A stretch of DNA of 64,000 nucleotides, from assembly GCF_003610785.1 (NCBI RefSeq), contig NZ_RAQQ01000017.1:62001-126000 (forward strand), written 5' to 3'. Below are positions 16,801 through 24,039 of this stretch, piece after piece. The first letter of the stretch is position 1; each line of letters opens with the position of its first letter. The stretch is from Micromonospora globbae (GTDB lineage: Bacteria; Actinomycetota; Actinomycetes; Mycobacteriales; Micromonosporaceae). The notes under the pieces were generated by a model. The model worked only from the letters and a program-made list of their open reading frames with translations. It was not told the DNA's origin and made no database searches. A program made the position numbers and the translations under genes.

Positions 16801-18898
16801 GGGCACGGCCACCTTCTCCGACATCGCCAACGAGATCTCGGCGGCGCACAACTTCTGGCTCGGCGACGCGTTCGCCTCCGGCGGGTCGGCGGGCTACGAC
16901 CACAAGAAGATGGGCATCACGGCCCGGGGCGCCTGGGAGTCGGTCAAGCGGCACTTCCGGGAGCTGGGCCACGACACCCAGACCCAGGACTTCACCGTGG
17001 TCGGCGTCGGCGACATGAGCGGCGACGTCTTCGGCAACGGGATGCTGCTGTCGCAGCACATCCGGCTGGTGGCCGCGTTCGACCACCGGCACATCTTCCT
17101 CGACCCGGATCCGGACGCCGGCATCTCGTACGCCGAGCGGAAGCGGCTGTTCGAGCTGCCGCGCTCGTCGTGGGAGGACTACAACCCGGAGCTGATCTCC
17201 GAGGGCGGCGGGGTGTATTCGCGTACGGCCAAGTCGGTGCCGATCTCGCCGCAGGTGCGGGCGCGGCTCGGCCTGGAGGACGACGTGACCCAGATGTCTC
17301 CCCAGGAGCTGATGCGGGCGATCCTCACGGCGCCGGTGGACCTGCTCTGGAACGGCGGCATCGGCACGTACGTCAAGGCGTCCAGCCAGACCAACGCGGA
17401 GGTGGGCGACAAGTCCAACGACGCGATCCGGGTGGACGGCAGGAACCTGCGCTGCCGGGTGGTCGGCGAGGGCGGCAACCTGGGCTTCACCCAGCTCGGC
17501 CGGATCGAGTACGCGCTGACCGGCGGGCGGATCTACACCGACTTCATCGACAACGCGGCCGGTGTGGACACGTCCGACCACGAGGTGAACATCAAGATCC
17601 TGCTCAACACCGCGGTCGCCGACGGGGAGCTGACCACGGAGCAGCGGGACGAGCTGCTCGCCGAGATGACCGACGAGGTCGCCACGCTGGTGCTGCGCGA
17701 CAACTACGACCAGGCCCGGGCGATCAACAACGCCCAGGCGCAGGCGGCCTCGCTCCTTCCCGTGCACCGGCGCATGATCAACGAGCTGGAGCGCTCCGGT
17801 GCGCTGGACCGGTCGCTCGAGGCGCTGCCGCCGGACGAGGAGCTGGCGGTCCGGTCCGAGACCGGCCTCACCGCGCCGGAGTTCGCGGTGCTGCTCGCGT
17901 ACGTCAAGATCGTGCTGGAGCGGGACATCCTCGCCGACGGCCTGGCGGACGAGGAGTGGACGACCGACGTCCTGGTCAACTACTTCCCGACGCCGATGCG
18001 GGAGCGGTTCGCCGACCGGATGTCCCGGCACCGGCTGCGCCGCGAGATCGTCACCACGGTGCTGGTGAACGAGGCGATCAACCGGGGCGGCATCTCGTTC
18101 GTCTTCCGGGTCATGGAGGAGACGGCCGCATCGCCGGCGGACGTGATCCGGGCGTACGTGGTGGTCCGCGACGTGTTCGGGCTGCGGGAGCTGTGGGACG
18201 CGGTCGAGGCGCTGGACAACAAGGTCTCGCCCGAGCTGCAGACGACCGTCTACCTGGACACCCGCCGGCTGCTCGACCGGGCGGTGCGGTGGCTGGTGAC
18301 CAACCGCCGCTCGCCGATCGACGTGCCGGGGGAGATCGCCCGGTTGCGGGACGGGGTGGCCCGGCTCCTGCCGGAGCTGGAGAACCTCTTCTACGGCAGC
18401 GAGCGGGAGGCCATCCGGGCCCACATCGACTCGATGACCGAGCGGGGCCTCCCGCGCGAGCTGGCCGAGCAGGCGACCCGGTTGATGTACAGCTTCGGCC
18501 TGCTCGACGTGGTGGAGACCGCGGCGAGCCGGGGTCGGGACGTCGGCGAGGTGGCTCCGGTCTACTTCGTGCTGTCCGACCTGTTCCGGGTGGACGCGCT
18601 GCTGTCGAAGATCTCCCTGCTGCCGCGGGAGGACCGGTGGCAGACCCTCGCCCGGATGGCGCTGCGCTACGACCTGTACGCCGCGCTGGCCGCGCTCACC
18701 GCGGAGGTGCTCGACTCCACGCCGGACAGCCTGCCCCCGCAGGAGCGGGTGCAGCAGTGGGAGCAGTCGAACGCCATCTCCGTCCACCGCACCCGCCGGG
18801 CGATGGGGGAGTTCGACGAGTCCCGGGCGGACCTCGCCGCCCTGTCGGTGCTGCTGCGCCAGATCCGCACGCTGGTGCGGACCTCGGCCGCGGCCTAA
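13841..18898 (+). CDS. gdh: NAD-specific glutamate dehydrogenase, GDH180 class
   Basis: A protein of about 1,685 residues, typical of the large actinobacterial NAD-dependent glutamate dehydrogenase, which deaminates glutamate to 2-oxoglutarate and ammonia. The long N-terminal half contains ACT-like regulatory regions (VDDMPFLVDSVTALLNSHHL). The catalytic core reads RFGPVARGGLRWSDRREDFR, VPVGAKGGFVLKQKPGDRD and VVGVGDMSGDVFGNGML, followed by a helical C-terminal domain. I prefer ATG 13841 over GTG 13832 because GGGGAG then sits 9 nt away. Such enzymes are often controlled allosterically or by phosphorylation-dependent inhibitors; nothing in the sequence shows which applies here. Confidence 0.95.
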   Translation: MDRRPAIKPEPDLRQDDTGRNDDSFDSATDGDGYGRLDTGVTGLTGSSIDTIYDLGLPAEALADESEDSELDEPVPNAERLVAQAVALAGDDHEAAALVSRFWRFAPDEELIGFTAEEMLAAARAHRELAQQRVPGELKLRIHEPDAEQHHTVIEIVVDDMPFLVDSVTALLNSHHLDVHLLVHPLVVVRREPLGRLTEVAADVEPDDAIAGDLVESWMRIEIDPVRDAAGRDRLRRELQRVLTDVREAVEDWPKMRQRALSLADELAAARTSDNRPPVPEKDITDSVELLRWLAHDHFTFLGYREYRLVDTPEGGQALEAVLGSGLGILRQDSTEPRTLSSMTPEAHEKVLEKRLLIITKANSRATVHRSAYLDYIGFKVFDEAGEVVGERRFIGLFSTAAYRTSVRELPVVRRKVAEVLERSGLSQRSHSGKDLLQILETYPRDELFQIKTDDLYHAVIGVLRMAGRRQLRVFLRKDAYGRFISCLIYLPRDRFTTQNRLRMQDILLRELNGVGVDYTTRVTESMLARVHFIVRTDPTKPPSEIDADLLAEELADATRLWDDDYRLVLERKLGDEQAKHLFARYADAFPEGYKDGHTPYEAMKDLAKLELLEEPGQLEMHLFRKQLAPRAGARAGADVDESMDVRFKVYRYGEPMMLSAVLPVLHSLGVRVIDEHPYEVDRIDGRIWLYDFGLQLPEGHQELAEVRPHVENAFAAAWRGEAEVDRFNELVLRAGLTWRQVVVLRAYAKYLRQAGTVFSQDYMEQTFIAYPQIAELLVRLFEARFAPGPIEAEERERHSAELVAAIGEALDDVASLDQDRILRAYLTLIQGTLRTSFYQRREDGRPKSYVAFKLDPQAIPDLPAPRPKFEIFVYSPRFEGVHLRFGPVARGGLRWSDRREDFRTEVLGLVKAQMVKNTVIVPVGAKGGFVLKQKPGDRDEAVICYKEFISGLLDVTDNIVGGRIVPPQDVVRHDGDDPYMVVAADKGTATFSDIANEISAAHNFWLGDAFASGGSAGYDHKKMGITARGAWESVKRHFRELGHDTQTQDFTVVGVGDMSGDVFGNGMLLSQHIRLVAAFDHRHIFLDPDPDAGISYAERKRLFELPRSSWEDYNPELISEGGGVYSRTAKSVPISPQVRARLGLEDDVTQMSPQELMRAILTAPVDLLWNGGIGTYVKASSQTNAEVGDKSNDAIRVDGRNLRCRVVGEGGNLGFTQLGRIEYALTGGRIYTDFIDNAAGVDTSDHEVNIKILLNTAVADGELTTEQRDELLAEMTDEVATLVLRDNYDQARAINNAQAQAASLLPVHRRMINELERSGALDRSLEALPPDEELAVRSETGLTAPEFAVLLAYVKIVLERDILADGLADEEWTTDVLVNYFPTPMRERFADRMSRHRLRREIVTTVLVNEAINRGGISFVFRVMEETAASPADVIRAYVVVRDVFGLRELWDAVEALDNKVSPELQTTVYLDTRRLLDRAVRWLVTNRRSPIDVPGEIARLRDGVARLLPELENLFYGSEREAIRAHIDSMTERGLPRELAEQATRLMYSFGLLDVVETAASRGRDVGEVAPVYFVLSDLFRVDALLSKISLLPREDRWQTLARMALRYDLYAALAALTAEVLDSTPDSLPPQERVQQWEQSNAISVHRTRRAMGEFDESRADLAALSVLLRQIRTLVRTSAAA

Positions 18899-18909
18899 CG
18901 CCGCCGGAC

Positions 18910-18949
18910 GCGGTCCGGCCGGTCGGGACAACCCGACCGGCCGGACCGC
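18910..18949. terminator. Bidirectional terminator between gdh and the sortase gene
   Basis: A perfect 18-bp stem, GCGGTCCGGCCGGTCGGG with its complement at 18932-18949, and an ACAA tetraloop. It lies between two convergent stop codons. Confidence 0.88.
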
Positions 18950-18958
18950 GCCGTCGTG

Positions 18959-19657
18959 TCAGCCGACCAGGCTGGCGAAGACGATCACGTTGTTCAGATA
19001 GCTGCGGGCGGTCTCGTCGAACTGGCCGCCGCAGGTCACCACGCGCAGGCCGGGCCGGTCGTTCGGCCCGTACACCCGCTCGGTGGGGAACGCGTCCTTC
19101 GGGTACGACTCGACCGAGTCGATCCGGAAGGTGACCGACCGGCCGTCGTCCCGCTTCACCGTGACCGTGTCGCCGGCCTGCAGGGCGCCGAGGTCGAAGA
19201 AGACCGCGGGCCCCATCTTGGCCGAGTCGACGTGGCCGACGATGACGGCGTTGCCGACCTCGCCGGGGGCCGGGCCGGGCTCGTACCAGCCGGCGAGCTG
19301 CGCCTGGTCGAGCGGCGGCACCTGGACGGTGCCGTCCGGGTTGGTGCCCAGCTTCATGATCTGCGCGTCCACCCCGATCCGGGGGATCGTGATGGTGGTG
19401 GGCGTGGCGCGGGGGAGGCCGGTCGGGGCCGGCTGCCCCTCGCCGGGCTGGTCCGCCTCGCTCGGCCGGCCGGACTCGGGGGCGGCCTGGGCCAGCGGCT
19501 GGGGCGGGCGGGGTGCGGGGGTGGTCTTGAACGCGGCGCCGACCATGCCGGCGCCGGCCAGGGCGAGGAGGGCGACGACGGCGGTGCCGGCGGCGCGCCA
19601 CGGTCTCCCGTGACGGCCGCCGGCCCGTGTCGCCGTCGCGTCAGGCGACGAACTCAT
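18959..19657 (-). CDS. Class F sortase
   Basis: A 232-residue sortase with an N-terminal membrane anchor (about residues 22-43), a Pro-rich linker and the catalytic barrel. Readable catalytic residues are His142 (IVGHVDSAKMG), Cys209 (LRVVTCGGQFDE) and Arg218 (ETARSYLNN). Class F sortases act outside the cell on C-terminal sorting signals. I chose ATG 19657 because it puts the anchor near the N-terminus; it overlaps the end of the upstream surface-protein gene by 17 nt, suggesting translational coupling. The overlapping neighbour, an obvious candidate substrate, has no visible LPXTG motif. Confidence 0.9.
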   Translation of the reverse strand: MSSSPDATATRAGGRHGRPWRAAGTAVVALLALAGAGMVGAAFKTTPAPRPPQPLAQAAPESGRPSEADQPGEGQPAPTGLPRATPTTITIPRIGVDAQIMKLGTNPDGTVQVPPLDQAQLAGWYEPGPAPGEVGNAVIVGHVDSAKMGPAVFFDLGALQAGDTVTVKRDDGRSVTFRIDSVESYPKDAFPTERVYGPNDRPGLRVVTCGGQFDETARSYLNNVIVFASLVG

Positions 19658-20642
19658 CGGTCCGCCGGCGACGCAGCAGGACGATCCCGCCCAGGGCGGC
19701 GGCGCCCAGCAGGCTGGCGCCACCCGCGGCGAGGTTCATGTCCGCACCGGCGCCGACGCCACCGTCACCGCCGTCGACCCCGCCGCGCGGCGTGACGACC
19801 AGCTCGCCCTCGCCGCAGGAGCCCTTGAGCTCGTAGCGGCCCGGCTTGGCGTGCTCGTCGACCTTCGCCTCGCCGTAGTAGACGAAGTCCCGCTTGTGCT
19901 CCCACTTGTCCTCGCCCTTGCCGTGGTCGCGGGAGTCCTCGCCGTTCCAGCCGCCGTCGCGGCCCTTGTCCTCCCACGAGCCGCGCTCCTCCGAGCCGTA
20001 CTCCTCGTGGTCCTTCTTGTCGCCGTGGTCACCGCGGCCCTCGGCGTCCTGGCCGTGCTCGTAGCCGTTCCAGTCCTTGCCCTTGTCCTCGTCCTTGCCC
20101 TCGTCGGCCGCGTCGGCCGCGGCGCCGCCACCCTGGCCGTCGGGCTGCGCCTCGTCGGCCGGCGGCTGCGGCTTCGCCGTCTCGCCGTTGTCGCCCTTGT
20201 CCTCGTGGTCGCGGCCCTTGTCGTCCTTGCCGTGCTCGTCCTTGCCGTGCTCGTCCTTGCCCTTGTCGTCCTTGCCGTGCTCGTCCTTGCCCTCGTGGTC
20301 GCGGCCCTTGTCGTCCTTGCCGTGCTCGTCCTTGTCGTCGCGGCCGTAGGAGTCCTCGTCGCGCCAGTCGCCCCGGTCCTCGCCGTCCTTGACCGGCTTC
20401 AGGTCGACCTTGCCGGTGACCTTCGACCAGACGTACGCGTGCTTCTGCGGCTCGCTGCAGATCTCGAGGAGCTTGACCTCCTCGCCGGCCTTCACCACGT
20501 GCGGCTTGGCGAGGACCTTGCCGTCGCGGTCCTTCCCGTCGTGGTGACCGTCCGCGAACGCGACCCCCGGCGCGAACACCAGGAGGGACGCCCCACCGAG
20601 GGCGGCGCCCGCGACGACCTTCCCGAGCATCTTCTTAGCCAT
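19641..20642 (-). CDS. Surface-anchored protein with a Asp/Lys/His/Glu-rich repeat insert
   Basis: A 333-residue protein with a signal peptide (residues 1-30, ending PGVAFA). The first half of a beta-sandwich-like domain follows (about 45-85, Cys62 in LLEICSEP). Next come about 165 residues of charged low-complexity repeats built from KDEHG, KDDKG and RDHEG units. The second half of the domain is at about 252-286 (HAKPGRYELKGSCGEGE, Cys276). It ends with a Gly-rich linker, a membrane helix (about 304-323) and an RRRR tail. The flanking halves resemble a common actinobacterial surface domain found beside class F sortases (family recall); the insert appears to split it. No LPXTG-like motif is visible. 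Start ATG 20642. Confidence 0.82.
   Translation of the reverse strand: MAKKMLGKVVAGAALGGASLLVFAPGVAFADGHHDGKDRDGKVLAKPHVVKAGEEVKLLEICSEPQKHAYVWSKVTGKVDLKPVKDGEDRGDWRDEDSYGRDDKDEHGKDDKGRDHEGKDEHGKDDKGKDEHGKDEHGKDDKGRDHEDKGDNGETAKPQPPADEAQPDGQGGGAAADAADEGKDEDKGKDWNGYEHGQDAEGRGDHGDKKDHEEYGSEERGSWEDKGRDGGWNGEDSRDHGKGEDKWEHKRDFVYYGEAKVDEHAKPGRYELKGSCGEGELVVTPRGGVDGGDGGVGAGADMNLAAGGASLLGAAALGGIVLLRRRRTDEFVA
20201..20334 (-). repeat. Coding direct repeats in the charged insert
   Basis: A 44-bp sequence is repeated exactly at 20201-20244 and 20291-20334 (90 nt apart, in frame). Between the copies lie several runs of the 15-nt unit CCGTGCTCGTCCTTG. These encode the KDEHGKDDKGRDHE units and would allow length change by slippage or recombination. 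Confidence 0.85.
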
Positions 20643-20709
20643 GACCTGCGTCACTCCATCCCTTTGTCCTGGACTCGGTGCCCCCGAGCTAGGGCTGACG
20701 TTAGACCGT

Positions 20710-20724
20710 TTCATGACTTATGAA
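20710..20724. promoter_or_regulatory. Candidate operator, TTCAT-N5-ATGAA
   Basis: A 15-bp interrupted palindrome, TTCATGACTTATGAA, inside the AT-rich stretch and about 70 nt upstream of the surface-protein start. The binding protein is unknown. The call rests on symmetry and position only. Confidence 0.35.
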
Positions 20725-20992
20725 GGAGAAGATTCGCGTTTATACGTGTATTGGTTGTACGACCGTTCGGAGGTGGTAAGTACCGTCGCGGACGGCCAGC
20801 CCTGTTGCGGGTCGGTCAGGGGGTTCCGGACCTGCGGTGCCGCGCTTCCGGCAGCGGCCCGGACGGTCCCGACCGTCCGGGTTCGACCCGCGCGGGGTCG
20901 CTGTCCCGCCCGGGTGCGGTGTCCCGCCCGGGCCGCGCATCGGCCGGGGGTCCCGCCTCGCCGGGAGCGGTCAAGGCATCGAGGGATTGCCA

Positions 20993-21006
20993 TGGAAGCG
21001 CTCCCA
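20993..21006. promoter_or_regulatory. CebR-like operator upstream of the GH6 cellulase
   Basis: TGGAAGCGCTCCCA differs at one position from the published Streptomyces CebR box TGGGAGCGCTCCCA. CebR is the LacI-family cello-oligosaccharide repressor that controls cellulase genes. The site lies about 255 nt upstream of a cellulase gene on the plus strand. No CebR gene is in the window, so the regulator would act in trans. Confidence 0.7.
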
Positions 21007-21259
21007 TGCAAGAATCGCTCCACGCGGTCGCGGAGCCACACCGCCAGGCAGGAGCCGTAGGGCACCCGGTCCACCGGGACGGTCTCCGGCCGCCGAAGCG
21101 ACCGGCCGGGTCACGCCGGTCGCGCACCACCACCGCCCGTCCGGGTCGGGCACTCCCGAGCAATCCCGTCGGCGCCGGCGGCCGTCCCACCGCGACGTCC
21201 ACCGGCCCCCCTCGCCGGGCCGTCCGCGGGCCCGGTCTCGCCCAAGGAGTTCAGTGGCA

Positions 21260-23002
21260 ATGAACGTCTGGAGAAGACTGTCCGCCCCACGCCGGGCCCT
21301 CGCGCTCGCCGGCGCGGGCGTCCTGGTCGCCGGCGGGCTGGTGACCCTACCGGTCACCGTGGCGCACGCCGCGACCCGCTGCGACGTGACCTACTCGACC
21401 AACGACTGGCCGGGTGGCTTCACCGCCAACATCACCATCCACAACCTCGGCGATCCGATCAACGGCTGGACGCTCGGCTGGACCTTCCCGAACTCCAGCC
21501 AGCGGGTGCAGCAGGGGTGGTCGGCCGAGTTCTCCCAGTCCGGGAGCCAGGTGACGGCCCGCAACCTGTCGTACAACGGCAGCCTCGCCACCGGCGCGTC
21601 CACGAGCATCGGCTTCAACGGCGCCTGGAGCGGGAGCAACCCGAAGCCCACCTCGTTCACCCTCAACGGGGTGACGTGCGACGGCGGCACCACCCCGCCC
21701 ACCACGCCTCCGCCCACCACGCCGCCCCCGACCGACCCGCCGGACGGCCGGGTCGACAACCCGTACCAGGGGGTGCGGGGCTACGTGAACCCGGAGTGGA
21801 AGGCGAAGGCGGACGCCGAGCCGGGCGGCAGCCGCGTCTCCAACAACCCCACCGCGGTCTGGCTGGACCGCATCGCCGCCATCGAGGGCACGCCGGACAG
21901 CAGCTCGAACGGCGCCATGGGCCTCCGCGACCACCTCGACGAGGCGCTGCGCCAGGGCGCCGGCTACATCCAGTTCGTGATCTACAACCTGCCCGGCCGG
22001 GACTGCGCGGCGCTGGCGTCGAACGGCGAGCTGGGCCCGGACGAACTGCCCCGGTACAAGGCCGAGTACATCGACCCGATCGCCGCGATCCAGGGCGACC
22101 CGAAGTACGCGAGCCTGCGGATCATCAACATCATCGAGATCGACTCGCTGCCCAACCTGGTCACCAACACCTCCGGCCAGCCCGGCGGCACCGCCATGTG
22201 CGACACCGTGAAGGCCAACGGCGCGTACGTCAACGGCGTCGGCTACGCCCTCGCGAAGCTGGGCGCGATCGGCAACGTCTACAACTACATCGACGCCGCC
22301 CACCACGGCTGGATCGGCTGGGACAGCAACTTCGGCCCGACGGCCGACATGCTGAAGACCGCCGCCACGGCCTCCGGCAGCACCGTGCGGAACGTGCACG
22401 GCTTCATCGTCAACACGGCCAACTACTCGGCGCTGCGCGAGCCGTACGTCAAGGTCACCGACACGGTGAACGGCCAGACGGTGCGGCAGTCCAAGTGGAT
22501 CGACTGGAACCAGTACGTGGACGAGCTGTCGTTCGCCCAGGCGTTCCGGCAGAAGCTGGTATCGGTGGGCTTCGACGCGGGCATCGGCATGCTGATCGAC
22601 ACCTCCCGCAACGGGTGGGGCGGCTCCGCCCGGCCCGCCGGCCCCGGCCCGACGACCAGCGTCGACGCGTACGTCAACGGCGGCCGGATCGACCGCCGGA
22701 TCCACGCCGGCAACTGGTGCAACCAGGCCGGTGCGGGTCTCGGTGAGCGGCCGCGGGCCAACCCCGAGCCGGGCATCGACGCGTACGTCTGGGTGAAGCC
22801 CCCGGGCGAGTCGGACGGCTCCAGCGAGTACATCCCCAACGACGAGGGCAAGGGGTTCGACCGGATGTGCGACCCGACGTACGGGGGCAACGCGCGCAAC
22901 GGCAACAACCCGACGGGCGCCCTCCCGAACGCGCCGATCTCCGGCGCCTGGTTCTCCGCCCAGTTCCAGGAGCTGATGCGGAACGCCTACCCGCCGCTGT
23001 GA
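21260..23002 (+). CDS. Secreted GH6 cellobiohydrolase with N-terminal CBM2
   Basis: A 580-residue secreted exocellulase. It has a signal peptide (to VTVAHAA, about residue 37) and a family 2 cellulose-binding module (about 38-135: CDVTYSTNDWPGGFTANITI and the closing LNGVTCDGG). A PTTPPPTTPPPT linker leads to the GH6 domain. GH6 blocks are NPYQGVRGYVNPEWKAKADA, IYNLPGRDCAALASNGEL (catalytic-acid region), IEIDSLPNLVTN and YIDAAHHGWIGWD. The N-terminal block resembles the Cel6B/CbhA exo-acting group. Start ATG 21260 or GTG 21254 (AAGGAG upstream of both). A CebR-like box upstream suggests cello-oligosaccharide induction. Confidence 0.94.
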   Translation: MNVWRRLSAPRRALALAGAGVLVAGGLVTLPVTVAHAATRCDVTYSTNDWPGGFTANITIHNLGDPINGWTLGWTFPNSSQRVQQGWSAEFSQSGSQVTARNLSYNGSLATGASTSIGFNGAWSGSNPKPTSFTLNGVTCDGGTTPPTTPPPTTPPPTDPPDGRVDNPYQGVRGYVNPEWKAKADAEPGGSRVSNNPTAVWLDRIAAIEGTPDSSSNGAMGLRDHLDEALRQGAGYIQFVIYNLPGRDCAALASNGELGPDELPRYKAEYIDPIAAIQGDPKYASLRIINIIEIDSLPNLVTNTSGQPGGTAMCDTVKANGAYVNGVGYALAKLGAIGNVYNYIDAAHHGWIGWDSNFGPTADMLKTAATASGSTVRNVHGFIVNTANYSALREPYVKVTDTVNGQTVRQSKWIDWNQYVDELSFAQAFRQKLVSVGFDAGIGMLIDTSRNGWGGSARPAGPGPTTSVDAYVNGGRIDRRIHAGNWCNQAGAGLGERPRANPEPGIDAYVWVKPPGESDGSSEYIPNDEGKGFDRMCDPTYGGNARNGNNPTGALPNAPISGAWFSAQFQELMRNAYPPL

Positions 23003-23057
23003 GTGTGCTGCCCGCCGGCCGCCGCGGGTAGGTGAGGCAGCGGCGGCCGGCCTCCCG

Positions 23058-23096
23058 GGTCCCTGGCCCGACCGTCCCCCGGTCGGGTCAGGGACC
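23058..23096. terminator. Bidirectional terminator after the cellulase gene
   Basis: A 17-bp stem with one G-U pair, GGTCCCTGGCCCGACCG (23058-23074) with 23080-23096, and a 5-nt loop, between convergent genes. Confidence 0.82.
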
Positions 23097-23114
23097 TCCT
23101 CGCGTGTGCCGGTG

Positions 23115-23498
23115 TCAGGGCACCGTCCGCTCCACGGCGGCCTGCCCCAGCTCGTCGAGGTCCCGGCGGGCCCGTTCGATGTTCTCCGGCGTGAGGTCCT
23201 GACCCCGGGCCATCACCAGGTCCTCCGGCTCCCAGGGCTGCTCGGCCCCGGTGCGGATGTTGTCCCCGCCGGCACCCGTGCCGGTCCCGGTGGCCCCGGT
23301 GCCGGCCGCGTACGGGTCGCCGAGAAGGTCCTCGGTCGGCGGGCCCGAGGCGCCGCCCTCGCCCGGCTGGGCGAACGCCGGGTTGTCCCGGTCCGCGCCG
23401 CCGCCGGTGCGGAGCTGCGGGACGGTGCTGTCGTCGTCCACCGCCGCGGCCATCTCCGGGCTCTCCTCCAGCGGCGGTTGGCGGTCGCGATCGCTCAT
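23115..23498 (-). CDS. Hypothetical acidic, disordered protein
   Basis: 127 residues from ATG 23498 (GGAGGG site 7 nt upstream). The protein is hydrophilic and probably mostly disordered, with a Thr/Gly/Ala stretch (GTGATGTGTGAGG) in the middle. It has a short predicted helix at the C-terminus (DLTPENIERARRDLDELGQ). I do not recognise a family. It reads in the same direction as the next two membrane-protein genes upstream but is separated from them by about 170 bp. Confidence 0.6.
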   Translation of the reverse strand: MSDRDRQPPLEESPEMAAAVDDDSTVPQLRTGGGADRDNPAFAQPGEGGASGPPTEDLLGDPYAAGTGATGTGTGAGGDNIRTGAEQPWEPEDLVMARGQDLTPENIERARRDLDELGQAAVERTVP

Positions 23499-23672
23499 GC
23501 TGCTGCCCTCCTGTCCCGAGGCGCGTTCCTCCCGTCGCGTACCCCGTGCGCGCGACGTCATGCCCGGACCGGCGCCGGCGAGGCCGGGCGCGGTGCGGCG
23601 GCGTGCCCGGGCCGTCCTCCGGGCGCCCGGCCGACGGCGGGGGCGTGGCGGGCCGAGTGAACGCCCGTCGGG

Positions 23673-24023
23673 TCAGCCGATCTTTGAGGAGCCGGGTCCG
23701 CTGTCCTCGGGCGGCCCGATCACGCCCCGCTCCTCGGGCTCGGCGGGCGGCTCCGCGGGCCGGAGCCACTGCCAGAGCAGCATCAGCAGGCCGAACGCGA
23801 GCATCGCGAGCCCGGACCAGAGGTTGATCCGCACGCCCTCGGCCTTGTCGATCTCGGCCTGGCTGTCGAAGACGCCCATCAGGGTCACGATGATCCCGTA
23901 GGCGACGAAGAGGGCGCCGATCACCCGGCGGATGTCGAACAGGCGTGCGGCGGCCGAACGCCGCTGTTCGGCCTCGGCCGCCGTGACGAGCGGATCGCGG
24001 GCCGGCTCACTGCGGTTGTCCAT
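23673..24023 (-). CDS. Small two-helix membrane protein
   Basis: A 116-residue protein with an N-terminal cytosolic stretch and two membrane helices (about residues 34-52, VIGALFVAYGIIVTLMGVF, and 68-86, LWSGLAMLAFGLLMLLWQW). The acidic tail is PPAEPEERG. It lies 16 nt downstream of the sodium:solute symporter stop on the same strand. Small membrane partners are often co-transcribed with symporters, so an accessory role is possible. Start ATG 24023 (GGAAAGG upstream). Confidence 0.75.
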   Translation of the reverse strand: MDNRSEPARDPLVTAAEAEQRRSAAARLFDIRRVIGALFVAYGIIVTLMGVFDSQAEIDKAEGVRINLWSGLAMLAFGLLMLLWQWLRPAEPPAEPEERGVIGPPEDSGPGSSKIG

Positions 24024-24039
24024 CTCGCGCGCACCTTTC

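Larger units (their letters stand above)
20643..21259. other. Divergent promoter region between surface protein and cellulase genes
   Basis: No convincing gene in 617 bp. An unusually AT-rich stretch at about 20700-20765 (containing TTTATACGTGTATTGG) probably carries the surface-protein promoter on the minus strand. A CebR-like box lies at 20993-21006. The remaining 250 bp to the cellulase start form a GC-rich leader. Confidence 0.55.

Noticed and set aside
13262..18931. Open frame of nearly 1,900 codons on the minus strand opposite gdh
   Set aside because: It is an antisense shadow created by GC-rich third positions; composition is Arg/Val/Gly/His-rich with no domain, and the plus-strand gdh is unambiguous.
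20201..20334. CRISPR-like array of short repeats
   Set aside because: Repeats are in frame, lack unique spacers of uniform length and encode a low-complexity protein segment.
20837..21259. Upstream extension of the cellulase frame
   Set aside because: It would bury the signal peptide inside the protein; the start at 21260 (or 21254) has a ribosome site and a proper secretion signal.
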